A DNA stretch of 64,000 nt from JBBQYA01 sp031412335. Its GTDB lineage: Bacteria; Bacteroidota; Bacteroidia; Sphingobacteriales; Sphingobacteriaceae. Both the position numbers and the translations under genes were made by a program. This document shows positions 54,791-64,000 of the stretch, one piece after another. The notes below the pieces were generated by a model that saw only the letters and a list, made by a program, of their open reading frames with translations, was not told the DNA's origin and did no database searches. Position 1 is the stretch's first letter; every line of letters starts with the position of its first letter. The stretch lies in contig JANOCT010000023.1 in NCBI GenBank assembly GCA_031412335.1, positions 91,553 through 155,552 on the forward strand. Reading direction: 5' to 3'.

Positions 54791-57238
54791 TTAATTTTTT
54801 AGAAATTTAACATTAAATTCAGCATTAGCTGAATAAGCTTTGACTGAATAAATTCCTTTAGCAAGTTTACTAACATCTGTAGTTTGTTCGTAAATATTAT
54901 CATCATTATTCATTATTCCCCGCAATACTTCTCTTCCAAGAATATCAGAAATAACAAAAGACATTGTTTCATTTCCAAGATAATTAAGATTTAATTCAAG
55001 TGATTTATCTACTGGATTTGGGAATGCATACAAATTGTTGCCTTTGTTTTCAGAGAAATCTTGCACCTCAATACTAGAATATTCAATTTTATTTTTATTT
55101 GATTTGATCTTTAATCGATAATAATTAAATCCATTTTTGGGTGCATCGTCTGTGAAATTATACTCATTTGCGCTATTCTTTTTATAATTAATCTCCCCGA
55201 TTTTAGCAAACATTTTTGCATCATCTGATTTTTCAACTTCAAAAATTTGTGCTGTGGAATTGGAAGAAATTTGCCATTGCAAAAATCCTTTTCCCCCTAA
55301 TTTCTTTGCTTTAAAATTCAATAGATTCACTGATAAAGGAACAGAAGGGCCAAAAACTAATTTAAATCTACTATCTCCAAATGAAAGTGGATCTGAAGTT
55401 TTATCGAAGCTGTAGTTTGTTTGCTGTCTTAGATTGGTAAAGGTTTTTAAATAATTGTCAATTAAAAAAACATCATAATTTGGATTAAATGTTAACATAC
55501 TAATAAAATTTAATTGAAAGGTACCAACTGTAGCAGCTGAAACAAATAAAGGTATTGTATCATTTTGAACAATTTCAGAATGAAAGTTTATTGATGTGTA
55601 AATTCCATCTTTAGATTTTGTAGCAATGTTTACTCCAGTTCCAAAAAATTTAAGAGCATCTTGTCCTGAAGTAAAGTCATTAGATTCACCTGTTGCAAAA
55701 ACAAGTACAGTTTCATCTGAATTAATATTATCTTTCGTTATTCTGATCCTAAAATGATTGTCTGGAGATAAATTATTTCTGAAAAATGCTGATGGATTTA
55801 TTGCTGTCTTACACCCTTCTTTAAAAGTAATTACTGGGTTTGCTGCATTTGCTACTACAAAAAACCCTTGACCACTAGATAAATATTTAGAGGCTTCACC
55901 AGTTTGACCAACTCCTCGTAAAAACACTTCGTAAGATCCAGATCGTGGATTATAAATATAAAATGAGTTATCAATATTAGTTTTAGTAATACTACTTGAT
56001 TCCCAGTCAATTGCAGAAGGATAAGGATTTCCTATTAAATTAAATCCGTCGTTATTTTCTCCACCAGAAGTAACGGTATATGACAAGTTGTGTGTTACAT
56101 TTCCTTTATTTATTTCACCAATATAATCAATGGTTACCGGATTTGGATCTACAAATGGAGGTGTATAAGTTGATGGACCTTGGCTTCTTTCACCTCTTAT
56201 CATAACATAAAAGCCTTGTGCAGGTGGTATATTATAATCTGTTGTAGGAATTCCAGCATACCCAATTGCACTTGATCCATCTATAGACTCATTATACAAA
56301 TATGTTGAATAGTTATTTAAAGATGTCTGATCAAAACCATTGGAGGCCCAATTTGGTCCAGAAACATAAATATCATCTTGTAACTGGGTTAAATTAATAC
56401 CAATACCTGTATTTACAGAACTGCTTAGCATCCTGTATCTTCTAGGCATGCCAGGTCCTGTTGCAATTTGCGGAATGTACCGCTGTGAAACAACATTGCC
56501 GGTAAAATTTGATGGTATTGGTAACTCATTAACTCTTGCAGTACCATTTGCATTTGATATTAATGTAAGTTTTCCTGCTGAATTAAATGTTGCTGAGTTA
56601 TTGTTAATGGAAAAAGTTCCATAAATTCTAAGAGAATCCGCAAGTTCTATTGATGCTGTACCATTTCGATTGATAATTAGGGAGCTTAGAGAATAATTAG
56701 AGTTATTATCCTGCAATAAACTTAAATTAGGAAAGCTTCCACTCCCACCAATATCAATACTTGCATTTGAATTACCAGCTATTTTTCCACTTCCTGTTAT
56801 AGTACTATTAATTGTCAAAGTGCGTGTGCCTACAATTTTAAGTACACCAGTAGATAAATTTAATTCTGGATTACTTGGGTTTAAGTCAGGTTCAACAGTT
56901 AAATCTGTTTTCACTCTAAGTGTGTCAGTACCTTTGTTTATTTTGACTCCAGAAATACTAACACTATTTCCACTTATTTCACTATTTCCAGCACCAGCGA
57001 ATTCTATCAACCCATGTGAGCTATTAAAAATTCCATTGTTTACCAAATCTCCTTTAATTACAGATGGTTGCAAGGTTTTAAAATATACTGCACTTGCGCT
57101 TCCAATGTACATTCCATTGTCGCCAGCGGCAGAAGATTTAGCAATGCTATCTATTTTAAAATCAGCAGCATGTAGATTTGAAAAATGAATTACTAATATA
57201 ATAATAATTATTTTTAATTTATTTATGAAGCTTTTCAT
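54791..57238 (-). CDS. T9SS-sorted secreted protein of unknown function
   Basis: From ATG at 57238 the protein has 815 residues, a signal peptide (about 1-24, with IIIIILVIHFSNLHA) and a type A sorting domain at the end (from LYAFPNPVDKSLELNLNYLG near residue 735). The first part has repeats suggestive of a beta-solenoid (LNLSTGVLKIVGTRTLTINS, then further short strands), the middle contains FNLIGNPYPSAIDWESSSIT, a pattern seen also in the large adhesin of this window, and SVNLLNFKAKKLGGKGFLQW before an Ig-like part. It is likely a surface or adhesion protein. A longer frame from 57295 would overlap the S74 gene and starts with no signal, so it is not used. Confidence 0.8.
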   Translation of the reverse strand: MKSFINKLKIIIIILVIHFSNLHAADFKIDSIAKSSAAGDNGMYIGSASAVYFKTLQPSVIKGDLVNNGIFNSSHGLIEFAGAGNSEISGNSVSISGVKINKGTDTLRVKTDLTVEPDLNPSNPELNLSTGVLKIVGTRTLTINSTITGSGKIAGNSNASIDIGGSGSFPNLSLLQDNNSNYSLSSLIINRNGTASIELADSLRIYGTFSINNNSATFNSAGKLTLISNANGTARVNELPIPSNFTGNVVSQRYIPQIATGPGMPRRYRMLSSSVNTGIGINLTQLQDDIYVSGPNWASNGFDQTSLNNYSTYLYNESIDGSSAIGYAGIPTTDYNIPPAQGFYVMIRGERSQGPSTYTPPFVDPNPVTIDYIGEINKGNVTHNLSYTVTSGGENNDGFNLIGNPYPSAIDWESSSITKTNIDNSFYIYNPRSGSYEVFLRGVGQTGEASKYLSSGQGFFVVANAANPVITFKEGCKTAINPSAFFRNNLSPDNHFRIRITKDNINSDETVLVFATGESNDFTSGQDALKFFGTGVNIATKSKDGIYTSINFHSEIVQNDTIPLFVSAATVGTFQLNFISMLTFNPNYDVFLIDNYLKTFTNLRQQTNYSFDKTSDPLSFGDSRFKLVFGPSVPLSVNLLNFKAKKLGGKGFLQWQISSNSTAQIFEVEKSDDAKMFAKIGEINYKKNSANEYNFTDDAPKNGFNYYRLKIKSNKNKIEYSSIEVQDFSENKGNNLYAFPNPVDKSLELNLNYLGNETMSFVISDILGREVLRGIMNNDDNIYEQTTDVSKLAKGIYSVKAYSANAEFNVKFLKN

Positions 57239-57269
57239 TTTTGTATCTTTATTATTTGTTAAAACTTTA

Positions 57270-59810
57270 CTATTTCTGAGTTGTCTCATTTTCAATAGAT
57301 TGATTATTCAGAATATGTAATTTTACCCATTCAAATTCATTTCTTAGTGCATTAATATCTTCTGCCTGTTTATCTTTTAAATCCTCATTTTCAGCATTTA
57401 ATTTTATAATTTGATTTTGCAATTTTTCAATTAATACTTGTTGATCTTTTATTGCATTAATCGTTAAATAGGTAAGTGACGAAGGATCATAACTCAACAA
57501 AGAGGTAGGTTCTTTGTCCGATTTATTCATTTTCATAAACACTGTATCCACAGTGTATGGTACAATTTTTTGAATTTCTTGAGCTATAACTCCAACAAAT
57601 TCAGTGGTAGTATCTGTGTAAGGTCCTTTTCCATTATATTTAAATGTTACAGGTTTTATTTGTAATAATATATCCAATCCATCAGTATAATTTGTAATGT
57701 CTTTTTTCAATCGTTTATCAGAAAAAGTAGCCCAACTACCTCCGCCTGTTTTGCTTGCATTACCGTTAACAGAAAGCCTTGCATCGGGTGCAATAGTATT
57801 AATACCAACATAACCAGAAGGCATCAAAGCAATATCATCCACCCCGGAAGATCCTGGTAAATCATTTTGTACTCCAATAGTTAGTAATCCGTTTTCGCTT
57901 GATGATCCATTTCCGCTTCCATCATCCGAAAAACTAATATGAGCATAATCACCTGCTCCATTTACAGAACTTTTAAACAGAATAGAACTTGTTCCATTGT
58001 TATTCCCGTGCTCCAACACCAATGTTCCATTATTACTTGTAGCTACAGTACCTGTTGTTTCATAAATATGAAATTTATTTAAGTTTTGTGTAGAACCAAG
58101 TGAAAGGGTACCATTACCATTTATTCGCATTAATTCTAGAGAACTTATCCCATCTATTCCTGCATGAAAACTATGAAAAGCATTTACATCTGGAATCTGA
58201 TATCGAAGTGTATTGTTATTAGTTCCGAATCCAAAAAATTGATGATCGTTGTCTACATTTTCCCATAATACTATTCTCCTGTTGTTAATTGCATTACTAA
58301 TCTGTAAAGCTCCATGTGGGTTAGTGACTCCAAATCCAATATTTCCATTTGTTAAGATTCTTAACCGCTCTGTAGCTGAAGTTTTAAAAACTAAATCCTG
58401 ACCATCTGAGGTTCCGATATAGTTGGTAGATGAGCTTGTACCAGTATTCCCAGATGTAAGCCAAGTACTAGTTGCAGAATTTCCAATACTACGGCTATGC
58501 GAAACCCAATTTGTACCATCGCTTACCAATATTACCGATTCTCCTGGTGTATTTAGTAGTAAATTGGTTATTCCATCAATCGTACCTGAAATCGTAACAG
58601 TTGCTGTGCTTGAAATTAATTTTTTTACTTCATAAACTCGACCTTGGCAAGTACTGCCAGCAGGTAAAGTGATTGTAATTGCTGTGTTTCCATTATTTGC
58701 TAATACTGTACTGTGCGAGTTTGTGAGAGTCAAACTACTCGTAATTGATACAAGACCTTTTGCAAATGAACCTATGGTTTGTAAATTAGAAGTAGGTGTA
58801 TTTGATCCAATTGCTAAGTGTCCGTTAGCATTAATTGAACTCAAAACTGTTGAACTGCTATTTCTCCACTCAGTTAGATTAGCTGATTGAGAACCAGAAG
58901 TAGCTTGTATTCCTAAAGGTACACTAGCATTTCTTTGACCTAAAACCAATACTCCAGTTCCACCAATACTTGAACTAAATGCTGGGAAGGTAGATGATTG
59001 CCTATCTCCACCTAAAACAGTTGCCCAATATGATCCCATTTGAAGATTTCTTCCTCCTCCACCTTGCCAATAAATATCTCCACCATCTCCACCTATTCTA
59101 AAATCTCCAGATCCATTAGTATTTGTAAATAATATTTGTGATACTCCAGCTGTTCTGCGGATTTGCAAAGTATCCTTAATCACCATTCTTGCTCCAGGGT
59201 CAGTAACTCCAACTCCTACAAAACCAGTGTTAGAAATGGATAGTCGATTAGCATTATTAGTTCTGAAACTTAAGCCTTGATTATCTATTGTTCCTAAAAA
59301 ATTTACAGAACTTGAAGTTCCAGAATTTCCAACTGGATTCCAGGAAGTTCTTGTTGGAGCTATATTTCCTAGAAGTGTTTTCCATTCTGTTCCATCGCTG
59401 AAAATTGTTATTGCTTCATCAGGCTGAGAAAGTAATTTGTTGGTAACATTGTCAATAGTACCAACAATTGTAACATTACCTGTACTGCTTTTATCTTTTT
59501 TAATTTGGTAAGATCTGCCTAACGATCCATTAGCTGCTGGCAATGTTAAACTAATTGCATTTGTAGCATTATTACAAACAATTGTATGATGATTGTTTGT
59601 TAATGTAAGATTTGAAGATGTAAAAGTCACTTTAACGCCCACAGAGCCATTTACTTCGAATGAAGAGAGTGGACTGACGGTATTTATACCAACTCCATTT
59701 TGAGCCAAAGCCAAGCTAGAGTAGCTTAATAGGATTATTTTTAGAATTAATTTTTTGGGGTATATTTTTAAAAAATTGTAATTACTGCTATTAGATCGAG
59801 AAATTTTCAT
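57270..59810 (-). CDS. Tail-fibre-like protein with S74 intramolecular chaperone domain
   Basis: The 846-residue protein has a signal peptide (about 1-37, ending LALAQ), a repetitive beta-rich body and a C-terminal S74 peptidase/chaperone domain from Ser697 (SDKRLKKDITNY), where self-cleavage is expected, through VTFKYNG and GVIAQEIQKIVP to a coiled coil at the end. Two related repeats lie near residues 62-150 and 358-450 (each with LTLTN..., ITITLPAG or SLTLPAA, then IFSDGTEWK or LVSDGTNWV), showing an internal duplication. In phages such proteins form trimeric fibres; in Bacteroidota similar ones are chromosomal surface proteins. No T9SS sorting domain is seen, so how it reaches the surface is unclear. 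It is 31 bases upstream of the T9SS-sorted protein gene. Confidence 0.85.
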   Translation of the reverse strand: MKISRSNSSNYNFLKIYPKKLILKIILLSYSSLALAQNGVGINTVSPLSSFEVNGSVGVKVTFTSSNLTLTNNHHTIVCNNATNAISLTLPAANGSLGRSYQIKKDKSSTGNVTIVGTIDNVTNKLLSQPDEAITIFSDGTEWKTLLGNIAPTRTSWNPVGNSGTSSSVNFLGTIDNQGLSFRTNNANRLSISNTGFVGVGVTDPGARMVIKDTLQIRRTAGVSQILFTNTNGSGDFRIGGDGGDIYWQGGGGRNLQMGSYWATVLGGDRQSSTFPAFSSSIGGTGVLVLGQRNASVPLGIQATSGSQSANLTEWRNSSSTVLSSINANGHLAIGSNTPTSNLQTIGSFAKGLVSITSSLTLTNSHSTVLANNGNTAITITLPAGSTCQGRVYEVKKLISSTATVTISGTIDGITNLLLNTPGESVILVSDGTNWVSHSRSIGNSATSTWLTSGNTGTSSSTNYIGTSDGQDLVFKTSATERLRILTNGNIGFGVTNPHGALQISNAINNRRIVLWENVDNDHQFFGFGTNNNTLRYQIPDVNAFHSFHAGIDGISSLELMRINGNGTLSLGSTQNLNKFHIYETTGTVATSNNGTLVLEHGNNNGTSSILFKSSVNGAGDYAHISFSDDGSGNGSSSENGLLTIGVQNDLPGSSGVDDIALMPSGYVGINTIAPDARLSVNGNASKTGGGSWATFSDKRLKKDITNYTDGLDILLQIKPVTFKYNGKGPYTDTTTEFVGVIAQEIQKIVPYTVDTVFMKMNKSDKEPTSLLSYDPSSLTYLTINAIKDQQVLIEKLQNQIIKLNAENEDLKDKQAEDINALRNEFEWVKLHILNNQSIENETTQK

Positions 59811-59974
59811 TTAATTGATAAAGTGGATTTGCGGGAATTAGAATGTTTTTATACTCAATTACCGTATTCATGTTTCATATTGCGAGCATATATAGTTTGA
59901 AAAATATTTTTTTTTATCCATTTAAATTCGTATAGGATATATATCTTAATTCTTGAATTCAAAAACTATAATTC

Positions 59975-60006
59975 AAAAAAAAAGCGCCTTCGAGGGCGCT
60001 TTTTTT
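59975..60006 (-). terminator. Strong Rho-independent terminator
   Basis: A GC-rich stem AGCGCC / GGCGCT with a six-base loop (TTCGAG) is flanked by a T run on the minus strand side (and A run on the plus side). It ends the transcript of the 54-residue peptide gene and probably the adhesin gene upstream. It lies 24 bases after the peptide gene stop. Confidence 0.85.
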
Positions 60007-60029
60007 AAAAATATTTAGTTCTAATTAAA

Positions 60030-60194
60030 CTAGAATGGGAGTCTGAATTTAAGCAAATTTCCAAAAGAAGGTCTTATCCTAACACCGTCGTCTGGTGGTA
60101 GTGTTAACATCACTAATGATATCTCATTGTCCAGTTCAATTCTGGTTATTGCAGGTTTTACGTATCCACGCTTTGTTTTTTGAGTGTCTTTCAT
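60030..60194 (-). CDS. Small YVKPxI/EISLVM peptide, 54 aa
   Basis: The 54-residue peptide reads MKDTQKTKRGYVKPAITRIE, followed by LDNEISLVMLTLPPDDGVRI and a basic/aromatic end (KFRLPF). Short proteins with a Y-x-KP-x-I start and a D-x-EISL-VM-x-PPxD core are, from memory, common in Bacteroidota genomes, often with no assigned function, but I cannot test this here. There is no signal peptide or membrane segment. It sits between the large adhesin gene and a strong terminator on the same strand, so it is probably the last gene of that operon. The intact frame and the position right before a terminator argue that it is real. Confidence 0.65.
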   Translation of the reverse strand: MKDTQKTKRGYVKPAITRIELDNEISLVMLTLPPDDGVRIRPSFGNLLKFRLPF

Positions 60195-60268
60195 TTTTTA
60201 TTATATCTGCAAATTTTTATGCTAGATTAAAATTTGTTTCGGTAATTGGTCAAATTTAAGAAATGTAC

Positions 60269-63200
60269 TTACTTTATTATAACTTTTTTTACATTATTTC
60301 CAAATAAGTCAGTAAATACAACTTTGTAAACGCCAGCTTTTAGTTCAGAAACGGAAAAAATTGTTTCAGTCGAACCTTCTATTGGATAATGTACGCTCAC
60401 TAATTTTCCTGCCATATCCTGCAATTCCACTCTTGCATTTTTTAAAGCAGGAGCATAAGTAACAAACATATTATCAAAAGCTGGATTTGGATAAACTGAT
60501 AATTCAACTTTTCTATCACCAACTAAAATTGCAATTGTTTTTGAATAAGTAAACAACCCGTTGGTTTCTACCATTTTTAATCGGTAATAATGAACACCAG
60601 ATACTACATCTTTATGCACAAAATTGTACGCAAAATTTTCTCCCTTGGATTTTGTCTTTTCAATATTTCCAATTGACTCAAAATTATCTCCTATTTTATG
60701 TTCTACAACAAATAGTTCAGTTTCATTTTTCTCAGAAACCCAATTAAGTATTATATCTGTATTCTTTGCTTTACCACTAAAAGACAAAACATTAACAGCT
60801 AGTGGTGCAGAAAAAGAAAGAGCAAATCTGGTGCTATTGTTTACCACATTTGAAGTAAACGTATAAACAGGATTTACAGATAAATCATGAAAAATATTCA
60901 ACAACTTATCTTCTAATATTACTGATTGACCGAAAGTAATTTCGTCGGCGGTAATGGAATATTGACTAATTGCACCAACTTTTACACCTACTAAAACAGG
61001 TACTCCTGACGAAATAGATTGTAACCCATTTATCGTTACATTTTCAGCAACTACTTTGGTATACAATTGAGGAGCTAAAGCATCACTAGCGAATAATTTT
61101 GGAGAATCATACGTATCATATAAATTTGATGCAGAAGCATTTACATAAATAATTGCTTCATCAGTTTTTGTTCCATCTGAAATTCTCAAACGAAGAAAAT
61201 CTTGTTGAACTGATGAGTTTGAGCGTAATAGTTTTTGATTTTCGTGCGATCTCATGGTATTATTATAGGTCAATTCGCCTGTTTGTCCATCGCCTATTGT
61301 TCCTGACCCACCTACTCTTACCCAAAAAGATTGCATCGGTGGAATTTTTCCGGTAACTGCTCCATTTCCGCTATTATTTGTTCCTATTTGTCCAGCAGAA
61401 TTATACGTATCGAAAACATTTACATCTCCAACAGTTGCCGTTCTGAACCAAATCGTTGACATTATATTTGTTCTTGATACTAAATCCCAATCCAAATGTG
61501 ATGGATAAGGATTTCCCATCAAATGAAATCCTCTTTGGCTATTAGTTGTTCCAGTTCTCGACATTCCGGAAGAAGTATAAACTCCAGTATTAAATTGGCC
61601 ACCTGTAAACGTCACTGGTCCTGTTGATGAATATCTGGTTTGATATCCTCTCATAGTTGATGTTAATGTAGTTGTATTATTTAATATTGAAGTATAGGAT
61701 TGAGTTGATTCTGTCCAAAACACTAATTTTTGAGTCAAAGCAGGATTTAGTGCTGCACTTTGTGCCGCTGATAGCGGACTTGCCACAAACCAAACTCTAC
61801 CGGTTGGATTTGCACCACCTGTTCCAGTTAAATATTGCTCTACGTTGTAAGTACCTGATCCACTAATATTTCCATTGTCAATAAAAGATGCAGTTCCATT
61901 TACGTCCGATTTCATGGTTACAATACCGTTGTTCACAAAGGCACCATTTATCGTTGTATTTTTATCTGCGTTTATGGTAAGGGTACTTGAATTTAAAACA
62001 GTTACCGAATTTGCTATTAAATTTACACCTCCATCATTCACACCTACGGTATAATTTCCACTTACAATAATATTCGAAGTTCCTGTTGGTGATCCGTTGG
62101 TCCAGGTAGTTCCATTCCATTCGGTCATATTAGCGTCAAAAGTAAATCCAGAAAGGCTACCCGTTCCAGAAGGATTGATTACTGATACTAATCCAGAAGT
62201 TCCATTCGCAGCTACTGCAGTTATTGTTGTAGAATTTACTACAATAAATGATGTTGCTGCGGTGCCTCCAAAACTTACCGCTGTTGACCCTGTAAAGTTA
62301 GTACCTGTTATCGTAACCGTCATACCCGGTCCAGCCGTAGTTGGAGCAAAAGATGAAATTGTAGGACAAGTTGCCAAAACCGTAATTTCTGAGGCTGCTG
62401 TAACATTTGTACACCCTCCAGAATTAACTGTTCTTCTAAACCAAGTAGTTTGAGATAATATTCCTGGAATGTAATCTTGCAGGTTGCTAGTACCTGAGGC
62501 TGTAACAAACCCAGCAACTGCACTTGTTGTGCTACTTTCCCATAAATAACTATATGATCCATTTCCGCCTGTTGGTGTTGAACCTGTTATAGTTGTAGGT
62601 GCTTTATTTGCACAAATAGTTTCATTGCCAGAAATAGTGTTTCCAGCAATAATTGGATTTACGGTAACAGCAACCGTACTCGACATTTGTCTAGTGCAAC
62701 TTGTGCTAACCCGTGTTGCCAACACGTTAAAAGTTGTAGTATTCGTTAATGTTCCGGTTGGTAAATTAATTGCTGAACCTGTTCCAGCAACGGCAGAACC
62801 AATATTTACATTCCCTACATTATTTCTTAGCTGATAATTAACTCCAGATTCAGATGCAGCTATTTGGATATTAGTTGAAGTTGATGTGCAAATTTCTGAA
62901 CTTGCAGCAACTGGAGCAATATCAGTTGGTAATGAGTTGATGACAACATTTATTCCAGTAGCGGTATGTGTACATCCATTGGCATCTGTTACCGTTAAAT
63001 TATAAGTACCACTTGCAGCGATGGTACTTGCGGAGATTATTGGATCTTTAACCGAAGAAGTAAAAGAATTAGGTCCAGTCCATGCGTAGGTTAATGGATA
63101 AGTTCCACCCGTGATTGTTGATGTTAAATTTAATGCCGCTCCTGCACAAACAGGAGTATTACTTGCAATAGTTGAACTTAATCCAACATTGGCTAAAAGA

Positions 63201-64000
63201 TTTATTTTAATATCATCCAACGCATAATCATTACCACCTAAGGAATTCTCATTATTTATAACCCCAAATACTGCAGATGTATTTGAGCCAGAATTCCATA
63301 CAGCAGTAATTCTAACCCATGTATTTTGATTAGCGTTATTTACCCCAATCGGCAAAGTAACTTCAGAGCCTAATGATACACCATTTGCTCTCCATTGTAT
63401 TCTTGCATAAGGACCGGCAGTGTTCATAGATTCTGCCCATACTGAAAGGTAGTAATTAGTGTTAGGAGTTACAGTAAGTGTTTGTTGCCAACTATTACCT
63501 ACAGTTACAGTGGGGTTTAGCACCATCATACTTCCAGATGCATTTCTAAAAGTATGGTCAAAACCCCAAAAGTTTGTATGAAAAAACCCACCAGTTGCAG
63601 CAACTCCATAACCATTACCAGTTACTAACGCATTTGCAATATTTACATAAGCGAAGGTACTAGTGAATCCTGTATTTCCAGCTTGAAAATCACCGTTCAC
63701 TGAAATTTCTGTGCCTATCGTTAAGTTACCTGAGGAAGCACAACCACTTGCAGCAGTACGAGTTACCGTGTATGTTCCAGGTTCATTGGCAATAATTGTT
63801 TGTGTTGTTGCTCCAGTATTCCACAAATATGTTCCTGTTCCAGAAGAAGTTAATTGCATATTACCACCTCCCAAAGTGCAGTAATCCGCTGAAATAGTGG
63901 TAGCTACAGGACTTTCCGTTGTTACAGTTACAATTGTAGTCATTTGAAGTGTACAACCAGTTGAAGTTGCCAATACATTAAATGAAGTAGTTGCAGCAAG
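60269..64000 (-). CDS. Large T9SS-sorted adhesin-like protein (C-terminal part, runs off right edge)
   Basis: The frame is open to position 64000, so the true start lies outside; 1243 residues are visible. They include SprB-like/Ig-like repeats (ITGGTYPLTYAWTGPNSFTS), a carbohydrate-binding-like domain (about 108-270, with NYYLSVWAESMNTAGPYARI), a TIG/IPT domain (about 540-620, with PGMTVTITGTNFTGSTAVSF) and a region with RGFHLMGNPYPSHLDWDLVS shared with the other cargo protein. The C-terminus is a type A sorting domain (LSVYPNPAFDNMFVTYAPAL to the end). It is likely a cell-surface adhesin exported by SprA. TTG at 63973 is internal and should not be taken as the start. Confidence 0.88.
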   Translation of the reverse strand, partial: LAATTSFNVLATSTGCTLQMTTIVTVTTESPVATTISADYCTLGGGNMQLTSSGTGTYLWNTGATTQTIIANEPGTYTVTRTAASGCASSGNLTIGTEISVNGDFQAGNTGFTSTFAYVNIANALVTGNGYGVAATGGFFHTNFWGFDHTFRNASGSMMVLNPTVTVGNSWQQTLTVTPNTNYYLSVWAESMNTAGPYARIQWRANGVSLGSEVTLPIGVNNANQNTWVRITAVWNSGSNTSAVFGVINNENSLGGNDYALDDIKINLLANVGLSSTIASNTPVCAGAALNLTSTITGGTYPLTYAWTGPNSFTSSVKDPIISASTIAASGTYNLTVTDANGCTHTATGINVVINSLPTDIAPVAASSEICTSTSTNIQIAASESGVNYQLRNNVGNVNIGSAVAGTGSAINLPTGTLTNTTTFNVLATRVSTSCTRQMSSTVAVTVNPIIAGNTISGNETICANKAPTTITGSTPTGGNGSYSYLWESSTTSAVAGFVTASGTSNLQDYIPGILSQTTWFRRTVNSGGCTNVTAASEITVLATCPTISSFAPTTAGPGMTVTITGTNFTGSTAVSFGGTAATSFIVVNSTTITAVAANGTSGLVSVINPSGTGSLSGFTFDANMTEWNGTTWTNGSPTGTSNIIVSGNYTVGVNDGGVNLIANSVTVLNSSTLTINADKNTTINGAFVNNGIVTMKSDVNGTASFIDNGNISGSGTYNVEQYLTGTGGANPTGRVWFVASPLSAAQSAALNPALTQKLVFWTESTQSYTSILNNTTTLTSTMRGYQTRYSSTGPVTFTGGQFNTGVYTSSGMSRTGTTNSQRGFHLMGNPYPSHLDWDLVSRTNIMSTIWFRTATVGDVNVFDTYNSAGQIGTNNSGNGAVTGKIPPMQSFWVRVGGSGTIGDGQTGELTYNNTMRSHENQKLLRSNSSVQQDFLRLRISDGTKTDEAIIYVNASASNLYDTYDSPKLFASDALAPQLYTKVVAENVTINGLQSISSGVPVLVGVKVGAISQYSITADEITFGQSVILEDKLLNIFHDLSVNPVYTFTSNVVNNSTRFALSFSAPLAVNVLSFSGKAKNTDIILNWVSEKNETELFVVEHKIGDNFESIGNIEKTKSKGENFAYNFVHKDVVSGVHYYRLKMVETNGLFTYSKTIAILVGDRKVELSVYPNPAFDNMFVTYAPALKNARVELQDMAGKLVSVHYPIEGSTETIFSVSELKAGVYKVVFTDLFGNNVKKVIIK

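Noticed and set aside
54791..57295. Longer start at 57295 for the T9SS-sorted protein
   Set aside because: It would overlap the S74 gene end, and the good signal peptide begins only at the ATG at 57238.
57270..59810. S74/tail-fibre domain as a sign of a prophage
   Set aside because: No capsid, terminase, integrase or other phage genes flank it, and the protein has a bacterial signal peptide. Neighbours are T9SS surface-protein genes.
63973..63975. TTG at 63973 as the start of the adhesin
   Set aside because: The frame is open through the window edge with in-frame repeat sequence before this codon, so the codon is internal.
1..64000. tRNA, rRNA or insertion sequences
   Set aside because: I looked through the gaps and saw no cloverleaf-like sequence, no rRNA segments, and no transposase frames or terminal inverted repeats.

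Overview
This window is AT-rich and comes from a member of the Bacteroidota, probably Cytophagales. The sequence evidence is a complete sprA (the outer-membrane translocon of the type IX secretion system, T9SS), five proteins with T9SS C-terminal sorting domains, TamB with a lipidated TamA-like partner, a Bat (aerotolerance) operon, and several promoters of the Bacteroidota form TAnnTTTG. The neighbourhood ruvA-sprA-gcvH-vanZ is also typical of this phylum. I saw no tRNA, rRNA, CRISPR array, transposase or prophage.

Layout. Positions 1-2445 (-): the first residues of a possible SprT-like protein, then feoA-feoB for ferrous iron uptake with a Fur-like site upstream. 2657-13796 (-): maeB, ruvA, the 7.2-kb sprA, gcvH, a VanZ protein and a tiny Cys-rich lipoprotein. 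13986-15943 (+): an AhpD-like protein, an NTF2-like protein and an AraC regulator, ending at a shared terminator. 16014-26494 (-): a dense cell-envelope and housekeeping run (lytic transglycosylase, gatA, tatA, EnvC-like protein, DUF4292 lipoprotein, TPR protein, sugar nucleotidyltransferase, dut, flippase, acylphosphatase). 26729-29207 (-): a DUF6427-type membrane protein and an unrecognised secreted protein.

29561-37833 (+): three T9SS cargo genes (a 5'-nucleotidase-like protein, a subtilisin with a beta-helix region, and a beta-repeat protein), followed by hairpin repeats. 38118-46636: a glycosyltransferase (-), then tamB and a tamA-like lipoprotein gene (+). 46743-48733 (-): a 33-residue membrane peptide, an orphan antitoxin-like gene overlapping a truncated PIN toxin, a DinB-like protein and upp. 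48863-54762 (+): a PH-domain protein, then moxR, a DUF58 gene, a BatD-position gene, batA and a batB-batC fusion. 54791-64000 (-): a cargo protein, an S74 tail-fibre-like protein, a 54-residue peptide gene with a strong terminator, and the 3' part of a large adhesin-like cargo gene that runs off the right edge.

The theme is the cell envelope: a protein secretion translocon together with several of its clients, outer-membrane assembly factors, peptidoglycan turnover and surface polysaccharide genes. No clearly new multi-gene system is visible. The most unusual items are the decayed PIN toxin beside its antitoxin, three intact small genes of 33-54 residues, degenerate active sites in an EnvC-like protein, a BatA and a nucleotidase, and the BatB-BatC fusion that keeps an internal signal-peptide-like segment.
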